Counted from the stretch's first letter, positions 11,282-23,100 are shown. The stretch is 64,000 nt of DNA from Ipomoea triloba (GCF_003576645.1 NC_044920.1:20929407-20993406), one strand, 5' to 3'. Notes: generated by a model from the letters alone, not told the origin. A program made the numbers and translations.

Positions 11282-13402
11282 ATGAAATCTCCAGCTCTGT
11301 TCATTCTCCTGCTCTTCTTTTACCATGCATCGGCGGACCATGGAGGCTCCAACGCACAAACCACCATAGTTTTCACAACCCTCGGAAGATCCAGCTACGC
11401 CTTCGACATCTACACTCTCCCTACTTCGCTCCCGCCCAGTAAAGCCGTCGAATTGCAGTTGACCGATGGCGAATCCGTTAATTTCAACGGCTATTTCCCC
11501 TCGTCTTTGCCCCCTTCTCTCGTCTCCCGCTTACCCGATCCTGTGCTCTCCATTAACACCTCGCCCTTCCATCTGGTTTACGTTACAGAGCGAAACGGGT
11601 CGCATCATGTGTTTCTTGATTCCGTCTACTATGGTGGGTCTGGGAACGGGGGGAAAAGAAAAAGATCGTTGCTTGAAGAAGAAAGTAGGGTTAGTGTGGT
11701 GAACCGGGTTCAAGTTCCTTTGGTGGGTGTTGAGCAGACCGGCGGGAGGGTTTCGATGAAGGATAAGCCGACGTTGGTGGGGGAATCGTTGATCTACGTG
11801 TCGACTCATGAGGACCCGGGGGTGGGTCGGGCGAGTTGGGCGGCTGTGTACTCGACTCAGTTGGGTTCCGGGTTGACTCGGAGACTCACGCCGTACTCGG
11901 TCGCGGATTTTAGCCCTGCCGTGTCTCCGTCGGGGGTTTGGACGGCGGTGGCGTCGTATGGGGAGACGGGTTGGGATGGGGACGTGGAAGAACTCGGGAC
12001 TGATATCTATGTGTTCTTGACTCGGGACGGGTCGAACCGGGTGAAGGTAGTGGAGCATGGCGGGTGGCCGGCTTGGGGTGATGATTCCACTCTTTACTTC
12101 CACAGACGGTGCCACGATGGATGGTGGAGCGTTTTCATGGCGGTTTTACGTGAGAATGGTGAACTCGGTGTTGAATCGGTCTCGACTCAGCGAGTTACTC
12201 CGCCGGGTTTGCACGCGTTCACACCTGCTGCTAATAAACGCCTCCTTGCTGTGGCTACCAGAAGACCCGGTTCAGATTACCGTCACATAGAGCTCTTCGA
12301 CGTTGATTCTGGCCGGTTTACCGAGTTAACTAAACCGGTTTCCCCGAAAACGCATCACTTAAACCCGTTCTTCTCCCCCGACGGGTCTTGGGTCGGGTAC
12401 CATAAATGTAGAGGAACCGGCAACGGCAAGGGCAACACTTTACTGTTAGAAACGGTCCAACACCAAGCACCCGAACCGGAATTCTCATTGTTCCGGTTCG
12501 ACGGGTCGTTTCCTTCGTTTTCACCCGACGGTTCTCGGATCGCGTATGTGGATTTCCCCGGAGTCTATGTAGTGAACCATGACGGGTCGGGCCTGAAGAA
12601 AGTATCCGAAGAAACCGCCTTCTCCACCGCTTGGGACCCGAAGAGAAAAGGAGTGGTGTACACCAGTGTGGGGCCCGATTTCGCGAGCGAAACCACAGCC
12701 GTTGATATCGTGGCCATCAACGTCGACGACGAGAGCCGGAGTCTCAAAAAGTTAACCGTCGGAGGAAAAAACAACGCGTTCCCCTCACCCTCGCCGGACG
12801 GAAAATGGATCGTATTTCGGTCGGGTCGGTCGGGTCACAAGAACCTCTACATAATGGACGCTCTAGAAGGAGAAACGGGGGGGCTCTTCCGGCTCACGGA
12901 AGGCCCGTGGAGCGATACCATGTGCAACTGGTCACCGGACGGCGAATGGATCGCCTTCGCGTCGGACCGGGAGAGCCCGGGTTCTGGAAGCTTCGAGTTG
13001 TTTCTAATTCACCCGAACGGGACGGGGCTCCGAAAACTGGTCCAGAGCGGAACGGGTGGGCGGACCAACCACCCGTGGTTCAGCCCGGATGGGAAGCACA
13101 TCGTGTTCACCACCGACTACGGTGGCGTATCAGCTGAGCCCATCTCTAACCCTCATCATTATCAGCCCTACGGCGAGATATTCATAATCAGATCCGACGG
13201 CTCAGAATTGCAGAGATTAACCCATAATTCGTATGAGGATGGGACCCCCACTTGGGGGCCCATTTACATCCAGCCGAAGGACATTGAGTGGCCGGACGGC
13301 GGAGATGCATGCTCGTTTGAGGATTGCCACTGGTTAAACATAAGCCCAACCAGCAAATCCAGCAATGCTAGTATTGCTCAATGTGCTCACCTCCCAAAGT
13401 GA
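11282..13402 (+). CDS. Secreted TolB/DPP6 N-terminal-like beta-propeller protein
   Basis: Single exon, 706 residues. The frame is open further upstream, but the ATG at 11282 begins a clear signal peptide (MKSPALFILLLFFYHASA), so it is chosen over the in-frame ATG at 11117. Several PD40/WD40-like blades are visible, each with an SPDG turn: NPFFSPDGSWVGYH, FSPDGSRIAYVDF, PSPDGKWIVFRSGR, WSPDGEWIAFASDRE and WFSPDGKHIVFTTD. This matches plant proteins annotated as TolB-related or DPP6 N-terminal domain-like (Arabidopsis At1g21670/At1g21680). No alpha/beta-hydrolase catalytic domain follows, so peptidase activity is not expected; function is unknown, location probably apoplast or secretory path. 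The coding region is GC-rich compared with its AT-rich surroundings, as for other host genes here. Confidence 0.9.
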   Translation: MKSPALFILLLFFYHASADHGGSNAQTTIVFTTLGRSSYAFDIYTLPTSLPPSKAVELQLTDGESVNFNGYFPSSLPPSLVSRLPDPVLSINTSPFHLVYVTERNGSHHVFLDSVYYGGSGNGGKRKRSLLEEESRVSVVNRVQVPLVGVEQTGGRVSMKDKPTLVGESLIYVSTHEDPGVGRASWAAVYSTQLGSGLTRRLTPYSVADFSPAVSPSGVWTAVASYGETGWDGDVEELGTDIYVFLTRDGSNRVKVVEHGGWPAWGDDSTLYFHRRCHDGWWSVFMAVLRENGELGVESVSTQRVTPPGLHAFTPAANKRLLAVATRRPGSDYRHIELFDVDSGRFTELTKPVSPKTHHLNPFFSPDGSWVGYHKCRGTGNGKGNTLLLETVQHQAPEPEFSLFRFDGSFPSFSPDGSRIAYVDFPGVYVVNHDGSGLKKVSEETAFSTAWDPKRKGVVYTSVGPDFASETTAVDIVAINVDDESRSLKKLTVGGKNNAFPSPSPDGKWIVFRSGRSGHKNLYIMDALEGETGGLFRLTEGPWSDTMCNWSPDGEWIAFASDRESPGSGSFELFLIHPNGTGLRKLVQSGTGGRTNHPWFSPDGKHIVFTTDYGGVSAEPISNPHHYQPYGEIFIIRSDGSELQRLTHNSYEDGTPTWGPIYIQPKDIEWPDGGDACSFEDCHWLNISPTSKSSNASIAQCAHLPK

Positions 13403-13524
13403 GATTTGCTATTTTTGGATGGATTGTAAATTCGAAAGTTATATATTAAAAAAAAAAAGTATAATAATTAAAAATTACAAATAAATAAGGTTTAATAGTT
13501 GCCACTGCTTTGGGCAGTTAGTTG

Positions 13525-15650
13525 TCAAAAGAGTTGAGTTATGCTATGTAAATACATGAGGTATGTACCATCAGAAAGTATAAGTACTTCCCTTTGCTTG
13601 TCTTTTTGTTTTTTTATAGGCATCATAGTCTTTGCCTTGTCTAGTTGGATTGGTAATGGAGATGTGTTGTGATGACAGCTCCCCCTCAATGATTGCCTTG
13701 CTATTTGGAGAATATCCAAGAAAGATGCCTTTGCCACTTTTAGTGTAGAACTTTCTTAGTTGTTCTGTCCCTTAATATGTTACATGTGATTCCAAAGATG
13801 TGTAGGTACTTGAGGTTTGGTTTTTTTTCCCTTCTAGATATGATATAGTGTATTGTATATTCTTGGCCTTTAAGTAGATTCGGTTGATTATATGACATGC
13901 GATGTTTACTATTTTTGTCCAGAACTTTTGGAATATCCTCTTGTGATTTAGCATGACTCAGTATCATTTCTTGGATGGTTTGGCATTTGATAGTTTGTCT
14001 TGTAAGTCTCTATGCTTGATGTTTTTTGTGATGTTGTAACATCCTTGCCTTGTTATATTCAAGACTAGTTTTATCGCGTTGAGTTTTAGTGACTTTCAAG
14101 ATTTTTCTCAAGTGTTTTAGTACATTGATTCATCATTTTGATGCCTTTCTGTTTTTTTTTTAGCAAAATTTGATGCCTTTCTTTAATTGGCCTATTTCAC
14201 TCAACAGTTCTTGTTCTATTTCTTAAAGTTTCAATTGACCCCTTGTGAGCTTTGAAGAGTTTATGCATGTCAAATTTTGAGGTTTCTTGAGGTTGATCTC
14301 CCTTTTTTTTTTTAATCACTTCTCTTGACTAGTTGGAGAAAGCCTCAAAATTACTGTTTATACTATATTCATCGCTTTCTGAGTCATAACTTAGAGACAT
14401 CTATAATGTATATTCATGAGATATTTATAAATACATTATAAATATTGAGAGATTCATGAGACATAAGTTCTAGTTTTACTTCTTAGAGCATCCACAATAG
14501 AGTTTTTAGGGTGATTTTTGCTAAAGTGGAAGAGAGAGAAGAGAGAAAATGTTTGAGGTTCTTGCAAGAAGCACCTACATGTTTGGTTTTTGTCTCCAAA
14601 CGTGGGCCCTACCAAAACAAAGAAAAATTGCTACTATCGCGTGAGCTACACAAAAGCACCCAGTAGGGCATGTTAACCATAGTCATTTCTTTTCTTTCTT
14701 TTTTTGTTCTTTTTTATTACAGTCCTCCCCTCCTATTTGGCATCTAAAAATTTGCTATTAATGATGCTCTTAGATAATTAGGACATTTGGCCTTCATGTG
14801 TCCATACCCTTTACATTCGAAGCATTGCACTCCTTTGGAGTTAGAATTTCCTTCCCGTTTGTTGGAAGTTGTATCATGTTAACGCCTTTGGGTTTCCATG
14901 TTTGGATTTTTGTTGGCACTAGAAGGGTGGCTCTTGTTCTTAAACCGGTTGAATTTTTTTTAACAACCCATTTGAAACTTTAGGTTAACATAGTTATGGA
15001 TTCCTCTAGATTTTTCATTATCTTCTAAATCTGGTTTTTCTTTAGTTTTGAAGGCTACCCCATTTGTAGTGTGTTTTCGCTTCTTAAACATCTCTAACTC
15101 ATAGGCTTGAAGATTTCCTATAAGATCATTGAGTTTGTAAGTCTATGCTCTCTTATATTGCGGTGACTTTTATCATGAATCTCTCATGTAGATATCGCAA
15201 TACCTTCATAACTAGTTTTGGTTCTGGAATTAGTTCTTCAAGGTTGTATGTGATTCGAGCATTGAATTGAGTGATGTTTTTTTCTTCCTTCAATTTTAGG
15301 GTTTCAAACTGGGTTTGAACCATTTGAAGTTTGGATTGTGTTACTAGAGGGTTTTCCTCATGCTAGTCTGAAAGAATTTTCCAGGCAATTTTTGCTATAT
15401 CTATGGCGAGATTCGATTGAAGGTTTTGTCATCTACTGCTCAAAAAATGGCATTCATTGATTTAGAATTGTAGTAAGCTTCTCTAATTTCCTCTTTTGTC
15501 CTCCCTTCCTTCTACAGCAACTCACACTCTTTCTCCTTGGGATTGAATGTATATTCTCTTTCTAGCTTTCCAATGGGAATTATGGGAGTAATTTATTGAT
15601 AATCCTTGGGGAATATATGGTTTGTTTGAAAAGACATACCATCAGAATTG
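13525..15650 (-). pseudogene. Degraded copia-type retrotransposon (gag and integrase pieces)
   Basis: Reading on the minus strand, a gag-like start (GMSFQTNHIFPKDYQ) near 15640 is followed, through many stops and frame changes, by a CCHC knuckle CFECKGYGHMKAKCP at about 14765-14820. After the MITE at 14486-14769 come integrase C-terminal remnants at 13780-13970 (KPNLKYLHIFGITCN, cf. the KPxxxHxRxFG motif of copia integrase) and 13525-13737. Protease, most of the integrase core and RT/RNase H are missing, and no LTR pair was found. Confidence 0.75.
14486..14769. mobile_element. Tourist-like (PIF/Harbinger) MITE
   Basis: 284 bp with ends GAGCATC / GATGCTC flanked by TTA (14483-14485 and 14770-14772), the usual PIF/Harbinger target duplication. 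It interrupts the copia remnant, so it is the younger insertion. No coding capacity. Confidence 0.7.
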
Positions 15651-16280
15651 AAAATAGGTCTTGAGATTCCACAACTGGAAAAACAAATGGGAATGCACTC
15701 TACTATTAACAAGATTTCCAAGTGAAGTGTATACATTTTCTCCCTATAATATAAGGAAAAGCTTTTCTTTATTACAAGTGAAGTGACAAGAGAGCCAGGC
15801 AATAAAAAATGATTTAGCACCAAAGTTTGTGATCATAAACGAAATAATGTAGTCCAACTGTTTTCAACATCTTCTGCAAGCAATCTGATCTGGTACTATC
15901 TAGGTGGCAAGGAAAAACCAATGGTTTATTTATTTTCTTACTTGAAACCTAGATGCTCAACATATGGGGTTATCATCATCCAACTAGTTCCAGAATTTGA
16001 GAAGAAAAACTATGAGAGCCAAATTAGATTCAAAATATCAAGAAAATAGGAAGAACAACAAAATATAATGAGTCTCTGAAGCAGTGAAATAGTAGGCTGC
16101 TTCCAGAACTTCTATTCCAGTAGCCAAAAGATTAAATCTTTAACTGTTCTATTCACTATAATATAGAGAGCAATGTCACAATGTATAGTCTTACCATCCT
16201 AGCTGAGTCAAGATGAGTGTCCAAACTGCAACTGCAACTGCAACGCATGAGCAATCAGCAAACAGATTGGCAATGATGAA

Positions 16281-17018
16281 TCATCGCATAGCAATGCGTC
16301 TATAAACAGCTTGGAATGTCTGTCCGTCATTGCGGGCAACCTTTTGTCCTTCCTCGGTTGCAGTAGTCAAGAGTTTGACAGCTGGATCAGCTTCGAGCTC
16401 TTCATTTGAGAGAGCTTCAAACAATGGGTGATCTTCCAAACACGACTTCATCCACTCCCCAAGCTCCTCCACGTCAGTGATAGTGTATATAATACCACCA
16501 ACAGCAAGTGCATAAGCATACTCATCTAGAAGGTGAGGACTAATCACGCGTCGCCTATGATTCTTCTCTTTAAAGTGGGGATCCGGGAACAAAAAGAACA
16601 TCTTTTTCAGCTGCGCTTTTTCAAAGTAATTTGGAATGTACTTCATGGAATTAGTTCGAACAACCGATATATTCTCATATTGGCCAGGATTATTTGCCCT
16701 CAATGCCACAATCCGTTCTTTCACATACTCAGTCACCTTATCCCTCAATTCCATTCCAACCATTATCGTATCAGGAAAGAGTGATGAAAGGGCAATCAAA
16801 AGGCCACCAAATCCACAACCTATATCTGCAAACTCAATCTTTTTCGAGCCATCTGATAATTTTGGATAATGAGAAGCATAGTCCACCTGAGCAGGGGAAA
16901 TGGGTACTGGGAAATGTGAATCACTTAATGGATTGCTATGAGCCCTTGCACGGTAAAATCGTTTACGAGGCAATCCTGTTTTCTTGTTTAAAGTAGGATT
17001 ACCTTCACCTTCCAACAT
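16281..17018 (-). CDS. tRNA (guanine-N7-)-methyltransferase (TrmB/METTL1/Trm8 family)
   Basis: Single coding exon of 245 residues. The protein has the family's opening (FYRARAHSNPLSDSHFPVP), the SAM-binding glycine motif FADIGCGFGGLLIAL (~65-80), the acidic GMELR pair partner, SVVRTNSMKYIPNYF and the hallmark FFLFPDPHFKEKNHRRRVI (~143-160), then a TDVEELGEWM segment. It catalyses m7G46 formation in the variable loop of tRNAs, usually with a WD40 partner in eukaryotes. Length equals that of plant orthologues. On the minus strand the sequence CTGTGATTAG|GAAGAAATATG just before the start reads as a splice acceptor, and CCGTAAG|GTATTTTC near 17487 as the donor of a 5' UTR exon lying in the GC-rich 17490-17760 stretch, so a 5' UTR intron is likely. 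Confidence 0.93.
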   Translation of the reverse strand: MLEGEGNPTLNKKTGLPRKRFYRARAHSNPLSDSHFPVPISPAQVDYASHYPKLSDGSKKIEFADIGCGFGGLLIALSSLFPDTIMVGMELRDKVTEYVKERIVALRANNPGQYENISVVRTNSMKYIPNYFEKAQLKKMFFLFPDPHFKEKNHRRRVISPHLLDEYAYALAVGGIIYTITDVEELGEWMKSCLEDHPLFEALSNEELEADPAVKLLTTATEEGQKVARNDGQTFQAVYRRIAMR

Positions 17019-17483
17019 ATTTCTTCCTAATCACAGAAAACCATAGAAATTTTGGGAATTAATTAACAAGACGTCAGTTCAATCAAATCCACACTTTCTT
17101 AAAGTGCCATCAGATGACAAGAACAATGTATTATTACTACTAGAAAAGTAATACATTGAAATAAAATTATTAGGTCTAAGAAAACTGAAAAATGTGGGAA
17201 ATTAGTTGTAGAAAGTGGAAATTAAAAGTATAATAAACAAAAGGAATTCATTGGTAGTAGAAAATTGCAATAAATCCAGTGCATAGACAAAACTTTTATG
17301 CAAAGATGAGCGTTTGCATTTCACTATGTATCTGAAATTCACTGTAAACACGGACATATGCATATTGCGAACTAAAACGTATGTTGTCCGAATGTCAGTA
17401 CAATATTTCGCATATATTTATTTTTCGAAATACACATATTTTCGAAATATATAAATATTTTTCGAAAGAAAAATTGAAAATAC

Positions 17484-17760
17484 CTTACGGATTTTGATTG
17501 TTGCCGGAATTCTCTATTTTCTGCCTAGTCGTGGTGTTTCCGTTGGCCGTTTCGATGGGCGTCCCTGGCAGTAGCACCGTTGGGAGCTGCTGTCAGCGCT
17601 CCTGGGTGGTGTTGACGCTACAGGTGACTGCGCTCCGGCGGAGGGAGGAAATGGCGACGGTTGTTGCAATGCGCTCCGGCTATGGGAGGTAGTGGCGACG
17701 GCGGTCCGGTCGTTTGCTTCGTTCCAGCAGCGCCGCAGAGCAGTGAAAAGGCAGAATGGT
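17484..17760 (-). promoter_or_regulatory. Probable 5' UTR exon/promoter of the tRNA methyltransferase gene
   Basis: A GC-rich island in AT-rich DNA, ending on the minus strand in a GT donor (GTATTTTC) that fits the acceptor just upstream of the methyltransferase ATG. The small + frame here (17498-17692) has no family resemblance and is likely a shadow. Confidence 0.45.
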
Positions 17761-19864
17761 TTGAGAAGGGTTTTTTCCTTCTTTAGTTTTTGTACTCGGG
17801 TTTGGGTTTGGGTTTGGCCCAGATCAGGGAATGTTTAAAAATAATTATTTGGTACATATATTGGGCGCCTTTTAAGTTTTGAGCATGTGGTTTCAAATCC
17901 TTTTATGATATATATATCCGGTTACTGGCTATAAAATATATTCTCTTTTGTTCGACAAATTACATTGAGGCTCGAACTTACCCCTCCTATGTGAGGGTGT
18001 AATCGGGTGTCACTAGAGCACAAGGTCTTTGGCCGCACTTGAAGGTTTGAATTATGAATATTATGTACAGTACATACACGCACCTTAAGGTTTCAGTATA
18101 AGATCTATGTGATTTACACCTAAAATTCTATCATTGTTATTTTGGCGCACCTAAGGACTTAAAGTCAAGCACTGTAAGGACAAAAATCACACACCTAAAA
18201 CACGTAACTTGCGCACCTTGAATTCAATCGTTGTCACATTGGCGCACCTAAACACTCAAATGTACGCACCTTAAGATTTCCGTTAACGCACCTGAAGGTT
18301 TAACTGTACGAACCGAAGGCTTCGGAGTGTAGACATTAAGTTCATGCAAGACATGTAAGCAAATAAAAAATAAAGAACAAAATTCACAAAAGTATGTCAT
18401 GTCATTTTGAAAGCACCAAAATTATAGGGATAAGGATAGTTTTAGAGTTAAATTAGTTCATGCTTGCTTGTGAAATTTATAGAAAAAAGAACCAAATGCA
18501 CCCTCAAACTTTATATGAGAAGTCAATTAGGTCCACTCAAGTATTTTTATGGATCATCTCTTTAGTCACGTATAGAGAAATACGAAAAAGAAAAAAGAAA
18601 AAAGAAAAGAAATTTTAAAAAAAATGATGATTTTAGTCCATTAATTATACGCCTTGTGACCCTAGCCGGTAAAGGGTCACATGATTGACCGACTCAAACC
18701 AAGGGGGCAATGATTCGAACTCATGACCTTGTGGTTACAAGTGTGGATCTCTCGTCATCTTAGTTGGGGTTATCTCGCTTTTTAAATTTACAAATTATTG
18801 AGGGACACCTTAGTTATTTTTTTTTTATTTTATTATAATCATTTGAGTTTGACATACATATTTTCTTTTACCATTGGAGTAGTGTAGCTAAAACATCAAA
18901 ATTGTTTTGATTTCTAAGTTTACTAAATATTACTAGTTGAAATAATATTATGAATTTAAGTACGTTGTTTTCATGACAATAAGTTGGACTGAGTCTTCAA
19001 TATATAAGCACTTTCAATTCATATGTCATTTTCATTTAAAAAAATAAAAGTAAAAGTAAAAAAGAGAGCAATGGTTCTACCACAATTGCATTTTCAATTT
19101 TCCATTTGCAACAAGACATCACAAAAAACAAGTATATTATACCATTGACAGATATTAAAAAAAAGTTATGAAATAGTTTGCTCACATAAATAAATGTTAA
19201 TATAAAAAACTAATATGAATATACATATTATAATTCACAAATCAATGTCTGTTATTTGAGCATCCATTTTGCTTATATGCTATTCAAAATCATGTATGAA
19301 ACGAATACATTACAAATAAGATATGTTGTCCATATATTATATACCACTATATAAATATGAAACCAAGCATATAAATATCACCTTCATTATCTAGAAACAT
19401 AAATTCATTTTCTGACCAATAAATTGACATTTAACTTTGAAGCTAAAAATAAGTAGAATTTGTTAGTGATTGATTAAAACTATCACTTTACAAATAATAT
19501 ATATATAATTCATGAACTGAGTGTACAATATAAGTATAATTAATGGACTAAAACCATTATATTTCTAATAAAAATTCTTATTAGTTTTTTTTTTGAAAAG
19601 AAAAATTCTTATTACTTGAAAATTGGTTTAGAGAGTAGAAATGTCAAAATGAAATCTGGAAGTCAAAGTCCTCACAGCAGTCAGCATTCGGAACTCCACA
19701 GCCCAATGGCTAAAATGGTGGATGTGAATGTATGATTGTATGTATGACCAGTTTCTGAACCACCAAAGTCTTCCTCTTCGTCTTCCCCCTTCACCCACTC
19801 TAATGGTGTATGTATAGAGAGACAGAGCAAGATAGATTGAAAGGAGAGAGAGAGAGAGAAAGAA
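17761..19864. other. Intergenic region with clustered CGCACCTWAAGG motif
   Basis: No gene seen. Between 18030 and 18320 a motif close to CGCACCTTAAGG or CGCACCTAAA recurs about ten times at 20-45 bp spacing, all in one orientation. The remainder is AT-rich. The last 60 bp, with a GA run at 19840-19864, are the 5' leader of the kinase gene. Confidence 0.55.
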
Positions 19865-22378
19865 ATGAAGCCACTAGCACTTATCATCTCTCTCTGTATT
19901 CTTCTCATCGGAGGAGCAGCTGTAGAAGCGGCGGATATTCGTCCGGGCTCGACCCTCTTGGCATCCGACCCGAATTCCCGCTGGCAATCTCCCAATAACA
20001 CCTTTACCCTCTCCTTCATCCCCGCGGATCCCAACTCCTTCTTCGCCGCAATCGCCTACGACGCCAAAATCCCCATCTGGAACGCCGGCGGGGTCTCCGC
20101 CGCCGTTGACTCCTCCGCTGCTCTCCGCTTCCTCTCCAACGGCGACCTTCAGCTCACCTCCGGCGCCGGACCGTCTCCCTCCGTCATCTGGGCCTCCAAC
20201 ACCGCCGGCCGCGGCGTATCCTTCGCCCGCCTCGACGATTCCGGTAATCTCATTCTCGGAAACGACACCGTTTCGAATATTTGGTCTACTTTCGATAATC
20301 CCACCGACACTATTGTTCCTTCGCAGAATTTTACTCTGAATAAGGGTTTAAACTCTGGGAATTACTCTTTTAAGCTAGCGAGAAATGGGAATTTAACGCT
20401 TTTGTGGAATAATAGTATTACTTATTATAATTCTGGATTGAATTCTTCTGCTAATGTGAACTTGAGTTCCCCTAGTTTGCGTATGCTCCCAGTTGGTATT
20501 CTATCGCTATTTGACCCCAGCCTTCCGAGCCCCTTGAACGTGGTTTATAGTAGCGATTATGCCGACGAGGGTGATATTCTGAGATTTGTGAAGTTGGATG
20601 GGGATGGGAATCTCAGGATTTATAGTTCCACCAAGGGAAGTGGAAATCAGACTGTGAGATGGTCTGCTTTGACTGATCAATGTGAGGTTTTTGGGTATTG
20701 TGGGAATTTGGGGATTTGCAGTTACAATGATTCTGGTCCAATCTGCGGTTGCCCTTCAGAGAATTTCGAGCCGGTGGACCCTAACGATGGCAGGAAAGGG
20801 TGCAAGAGGAAAGTGGACCTAGCAGCTTGTTCTTCCAATGCCAGTATGTTGCAGTTGGATCATGCTATGTTCTTGACCTATCATCCCGAGTTGGAAAGCC
20901 AGAGTTTCTCGGCTGGTATTTCGGCTTGCAGGCTTAATTGTCTTGTAAATCCTGCTTGTATAGCTTCGACTTCGTTGGCAGATGGGACGGGGTTTTGTTA
21001 CTTCAAACCACCTAGTTTTGTCAGTGGGTATCAGTCTCCCCCGCTTCCTAGCACTTCCTTCTTGAAGGTCTGTGGGACACCGTTACCTAATCCACCCGGT
21101 GGAGCATCCTTAGGTGCTGGGAAAAAGAGTGGAGGGAGAGTGCAGGGATGGGTAGTTGCAGTTGTGGTTGTCTGTACGCTTTTGGGCTTGATTTTGTTAG
21201 AGGGTGGGCTATGGTGGTGGTGCTGTCGAAATAGTCCCAAGTTCGGGGCGCTGTCAGCTCAGTACATGCTCCTCGAGTATGCATCTGGTGCTCCTGTTCA
21301 ATTTTCTTATAAGGATCTCCACCGAGCAACAAAAGGGTTCAAGGAGAAGCTTGGAGCTGGGGGATTCGGAGCTGTGTATAGAGCGGTTCTCGCTAATAGA
21401 ACAGTTGCTGCGGTGAAACAGCTGGAGGGAATCGAGCAAGGTGAGAAGCAATTCAGGATGGAGGTTGCAACGATAAGTAGCACTCACCATTTGAATTTGG
21501 TCAGATTGATCGGGTTTTGCTCCGAAGGACGCCACAGGCTCCTGGTGTATGAGTTCATGAAAAATGGCTCGCTCGATTACTTCCTCTTTGCCTCTGAGCA
21601 TTCGGGGAAGCTTCTGAATTGGGAACAACGATATAACATTGCTCTGGGAACTGCGAGGGGGATCACGTACCTCCATGAAGAATGTCGAGACTGCATTGTT
21701 CATTGTGATATAAAGCCCGAGAACATTCTCTTGGACGAGAATTACAACGCCAAGGTCTCTGACTTTGGCCTGGCCAAACTCATTAACCCCAAAGACCACA
21801 GGTACAGAACATTGACAAGCGTTAGAGGGACTCGAGGATATTTGGCTCCAGAATGGCTCGCAAATCTGCCAATAACCTCCAAATCTGATGTTTACAGTTT
21901 CGGGATGGTGTTGCTGGAAGTAGCGAGTGGCAAAAGGAATTTCGAAGTTTCAGCCGAGACTAACCAGAAAAAGTTCTCGGTTTGGGCATATGAAGAGTAC
22001 GAGAAGGGCAATGTCGAGGCAATCTTGGACAAAAGGCTTTCAGTCCAAGAGATGGATATGGATCAAGTGATGAGGGTCATTCAAGTAAGCTTTTGGTGCA
22101 TCCAAGAGCAACCCTCTCATAGACCGATGATGGGCAAAGTGGTTCAAATGTTAGAAGGAGTTAGTCAGGTCGATAGGCCACCGGCCCCTAAGGCCCTGAC
22201 AGAAGTTTCCATCAGCGGGAGTAGCCTAAACGCTAGCAGCGTAAGTGCGCTTTCCACCTTCCCAGCCTCTGCCCCGGCTCCCTCGTCAGCATCCTCCTCT
22301 CAAACTGCAGGAATTTCTTCGTTTCCTTCTGCAAGGAATGTTGAGCGGGCATCTTCATCGCTCCTACACTCCGAGTAA
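19865..22378 (+). CDS. G-type lectin S-receptor-like serine/threonine kinase (At1g34300-like)
   Basis: Intronless, 837 residues. Signal peptide (1-23, MKPLALIISLCILLIGGAAVEA), bulb-type lectin domain from ~24 (PGSTLLASD, WQSPNNTFTLSF), an S-locus-like region, an EGF-like cysteine cluster (CEVFGYCGNLGICSYN), a PAN/Apple-like domain (CRLNCLVNPACIAS), a membrane segment at ~428-455 ending WWWCC, and a kinase domain from ~485. The kinase shows LGAGGFGAVY, VAAVKQL, HCDIKPENILL, DFGLAK and GTRGYLAPEW. HCD in place of HRD marks a non-RD kinase, a class often tied to immune receptors, though this subfamily also has abiotic-stress members. All catalytic residues are present, so it should be active at the plasma membrane. 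A Ser/Ala/Pro-rich tail follows. Confidence 0.95.
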   Translation: MKPLALIISLCILLIGGAAVEAADIRPGSTLLASDPNSRWQSPNNTFTLSFIPADPNSFFAAIAYDAKIPIWNAGGVSAAVDSSAALRFLSNGDLQLTSGAGPSPSVIWASNTAGRGVSFARLDDSGNLILGNDTVSNIWSTFDNPTDTIVPSQNFTLNKGLNSGNYSFKLARNGNLTLLWNNSITYYNSGLNSSANVNLSSPSLRMLPVGILSLFDPSLPSPLNVVYSSDYADEGDILRFVKLDGDGNLRIYSSTKGSGNQTVRWSALTDQCEVFGYCGNLGICSYNDSGPICGCPSENFEPVDPNDGRKGCKRKVDLAACSSNASMLQLDHAMFLTYHPELESQSFSAGISACRLNCLVNPACIASTSLADGTGFCYFKPPSFVSGYQSPPLPSTSFLKVCGTPLPNPPGGASLGAGKKSGGRVQGWVVAVVVVCTLLGLILLEGGLWWWCCRNSPKFGALSAQYMLLEYASGAPVQFSYKDLHRATKGFKEKLGAGGFGAVYRAVLANRTVAAVKQLEGIEQGEKQFRMEVATISSTHHLNLVRLIGFCSEGRHRLLVYEFMKNGSLDYFLFASEHSGKLLNWEQRYNIALGTARGITYLHEECRDCIVHCDIKPENILLDENYNAKVSDFGLAKLINPKDHRYRTLTSVRGTRGYLAPEWLANLPITSKSDVYSFGMVLLEVASGKRNFEVSAETNQKKFSVWAYEEYEKGNVEAILDKRLSVQEMDMDQVMRVIQVSFWCIQEQPSHRPMMGKVVQMLEGVSQVDRPPAPKALTEVSISGSSLNASSVSALSTFPASAPAPSSASSSQTAGISSFPSARNVERASSSLLHSE

Positions 22379-23100
22379 GTCCCACCATCACTCTCCCACC
22401 ACAATGAATGGGATTAGTTTTGAGGATTGATATAAAAACAATTGTAGATTTGTATCCATATATTAATTCCTGCAGTCGTAAAATAGTAGTATCTGTTTCA
22501 TATATAGCTCTTCCCATGATTGTGTAATTAACTATCTGAAAATTGCAAATATATTATTTCTTCCAAACTAGCAAGAAGGATGTGGCTTAAGTTAAGTTGC
22601 TGAAAGTGTTTTTTGTTTTTCCGAATGTTGGAATTATTTTTTAATGGAATGGCAAGTTGTTAGAAGAACTTTTATAGAGTAGGTGCTTTTAAATCTTATT
22701 TTATCAAAATTCATGGAGTGAATTCATAGGGTATGAATGAGATGATGTGAGTTTCTTCTAATTTAATCAAAAGTAGTAATCCATTTTATCTATCAAAATA
22801 GAATAGTTTTAAATTTATTTCTCAATCATGAGTTGTGTAGCCATACTATCATAGTTATCACGACGCCTTGTTAAGTCGTGGCGCTCCCGACTGCCTTGTC
22901 GGCTAGGCGCCCGCCTAGGTGACAAGTTATATATATATATATAGTCTAAATATTCTAAATTCTAAACACTTAAGCATATTGAACACACGAGTAGAATAAT
23001 ATTCAACATCCAAGTTAACACACATCAAGTCACCAAATTCACTATCCACTAATAACACACAAGTAGAATAATATTTAAATCCAAGTTAAAACTCTCAAAT
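22379..23100. other. 3' flank of kinase gene and possible hAT terminus
   Basis: Non-coding. At 22858-22922 is a GC-rich block with inverted pieces (CGACGCC, GTCGTGGCG, CGACTGCC, TAGGCGCC) of the kind seen at plant hAT ends; it is a candidate 3' end for the hAT gene that follows on the minus strand. A TA run is at 22930-22943. No right-hand partner was identified. Confidence 0.4.

Noticed and set aside
11531..12115. 194-codon minus-strand frame opposite the beta-propeller gene
   Set aside because: Shadow of a GC-rich coding region; the plus frame has the signal peptide and SPDG blades.
21254..21799. 181-codon minus-strand frame opposite the receptor kinase
   Set aside because: Antisense shadow of the kinase domain; no motif of its own.
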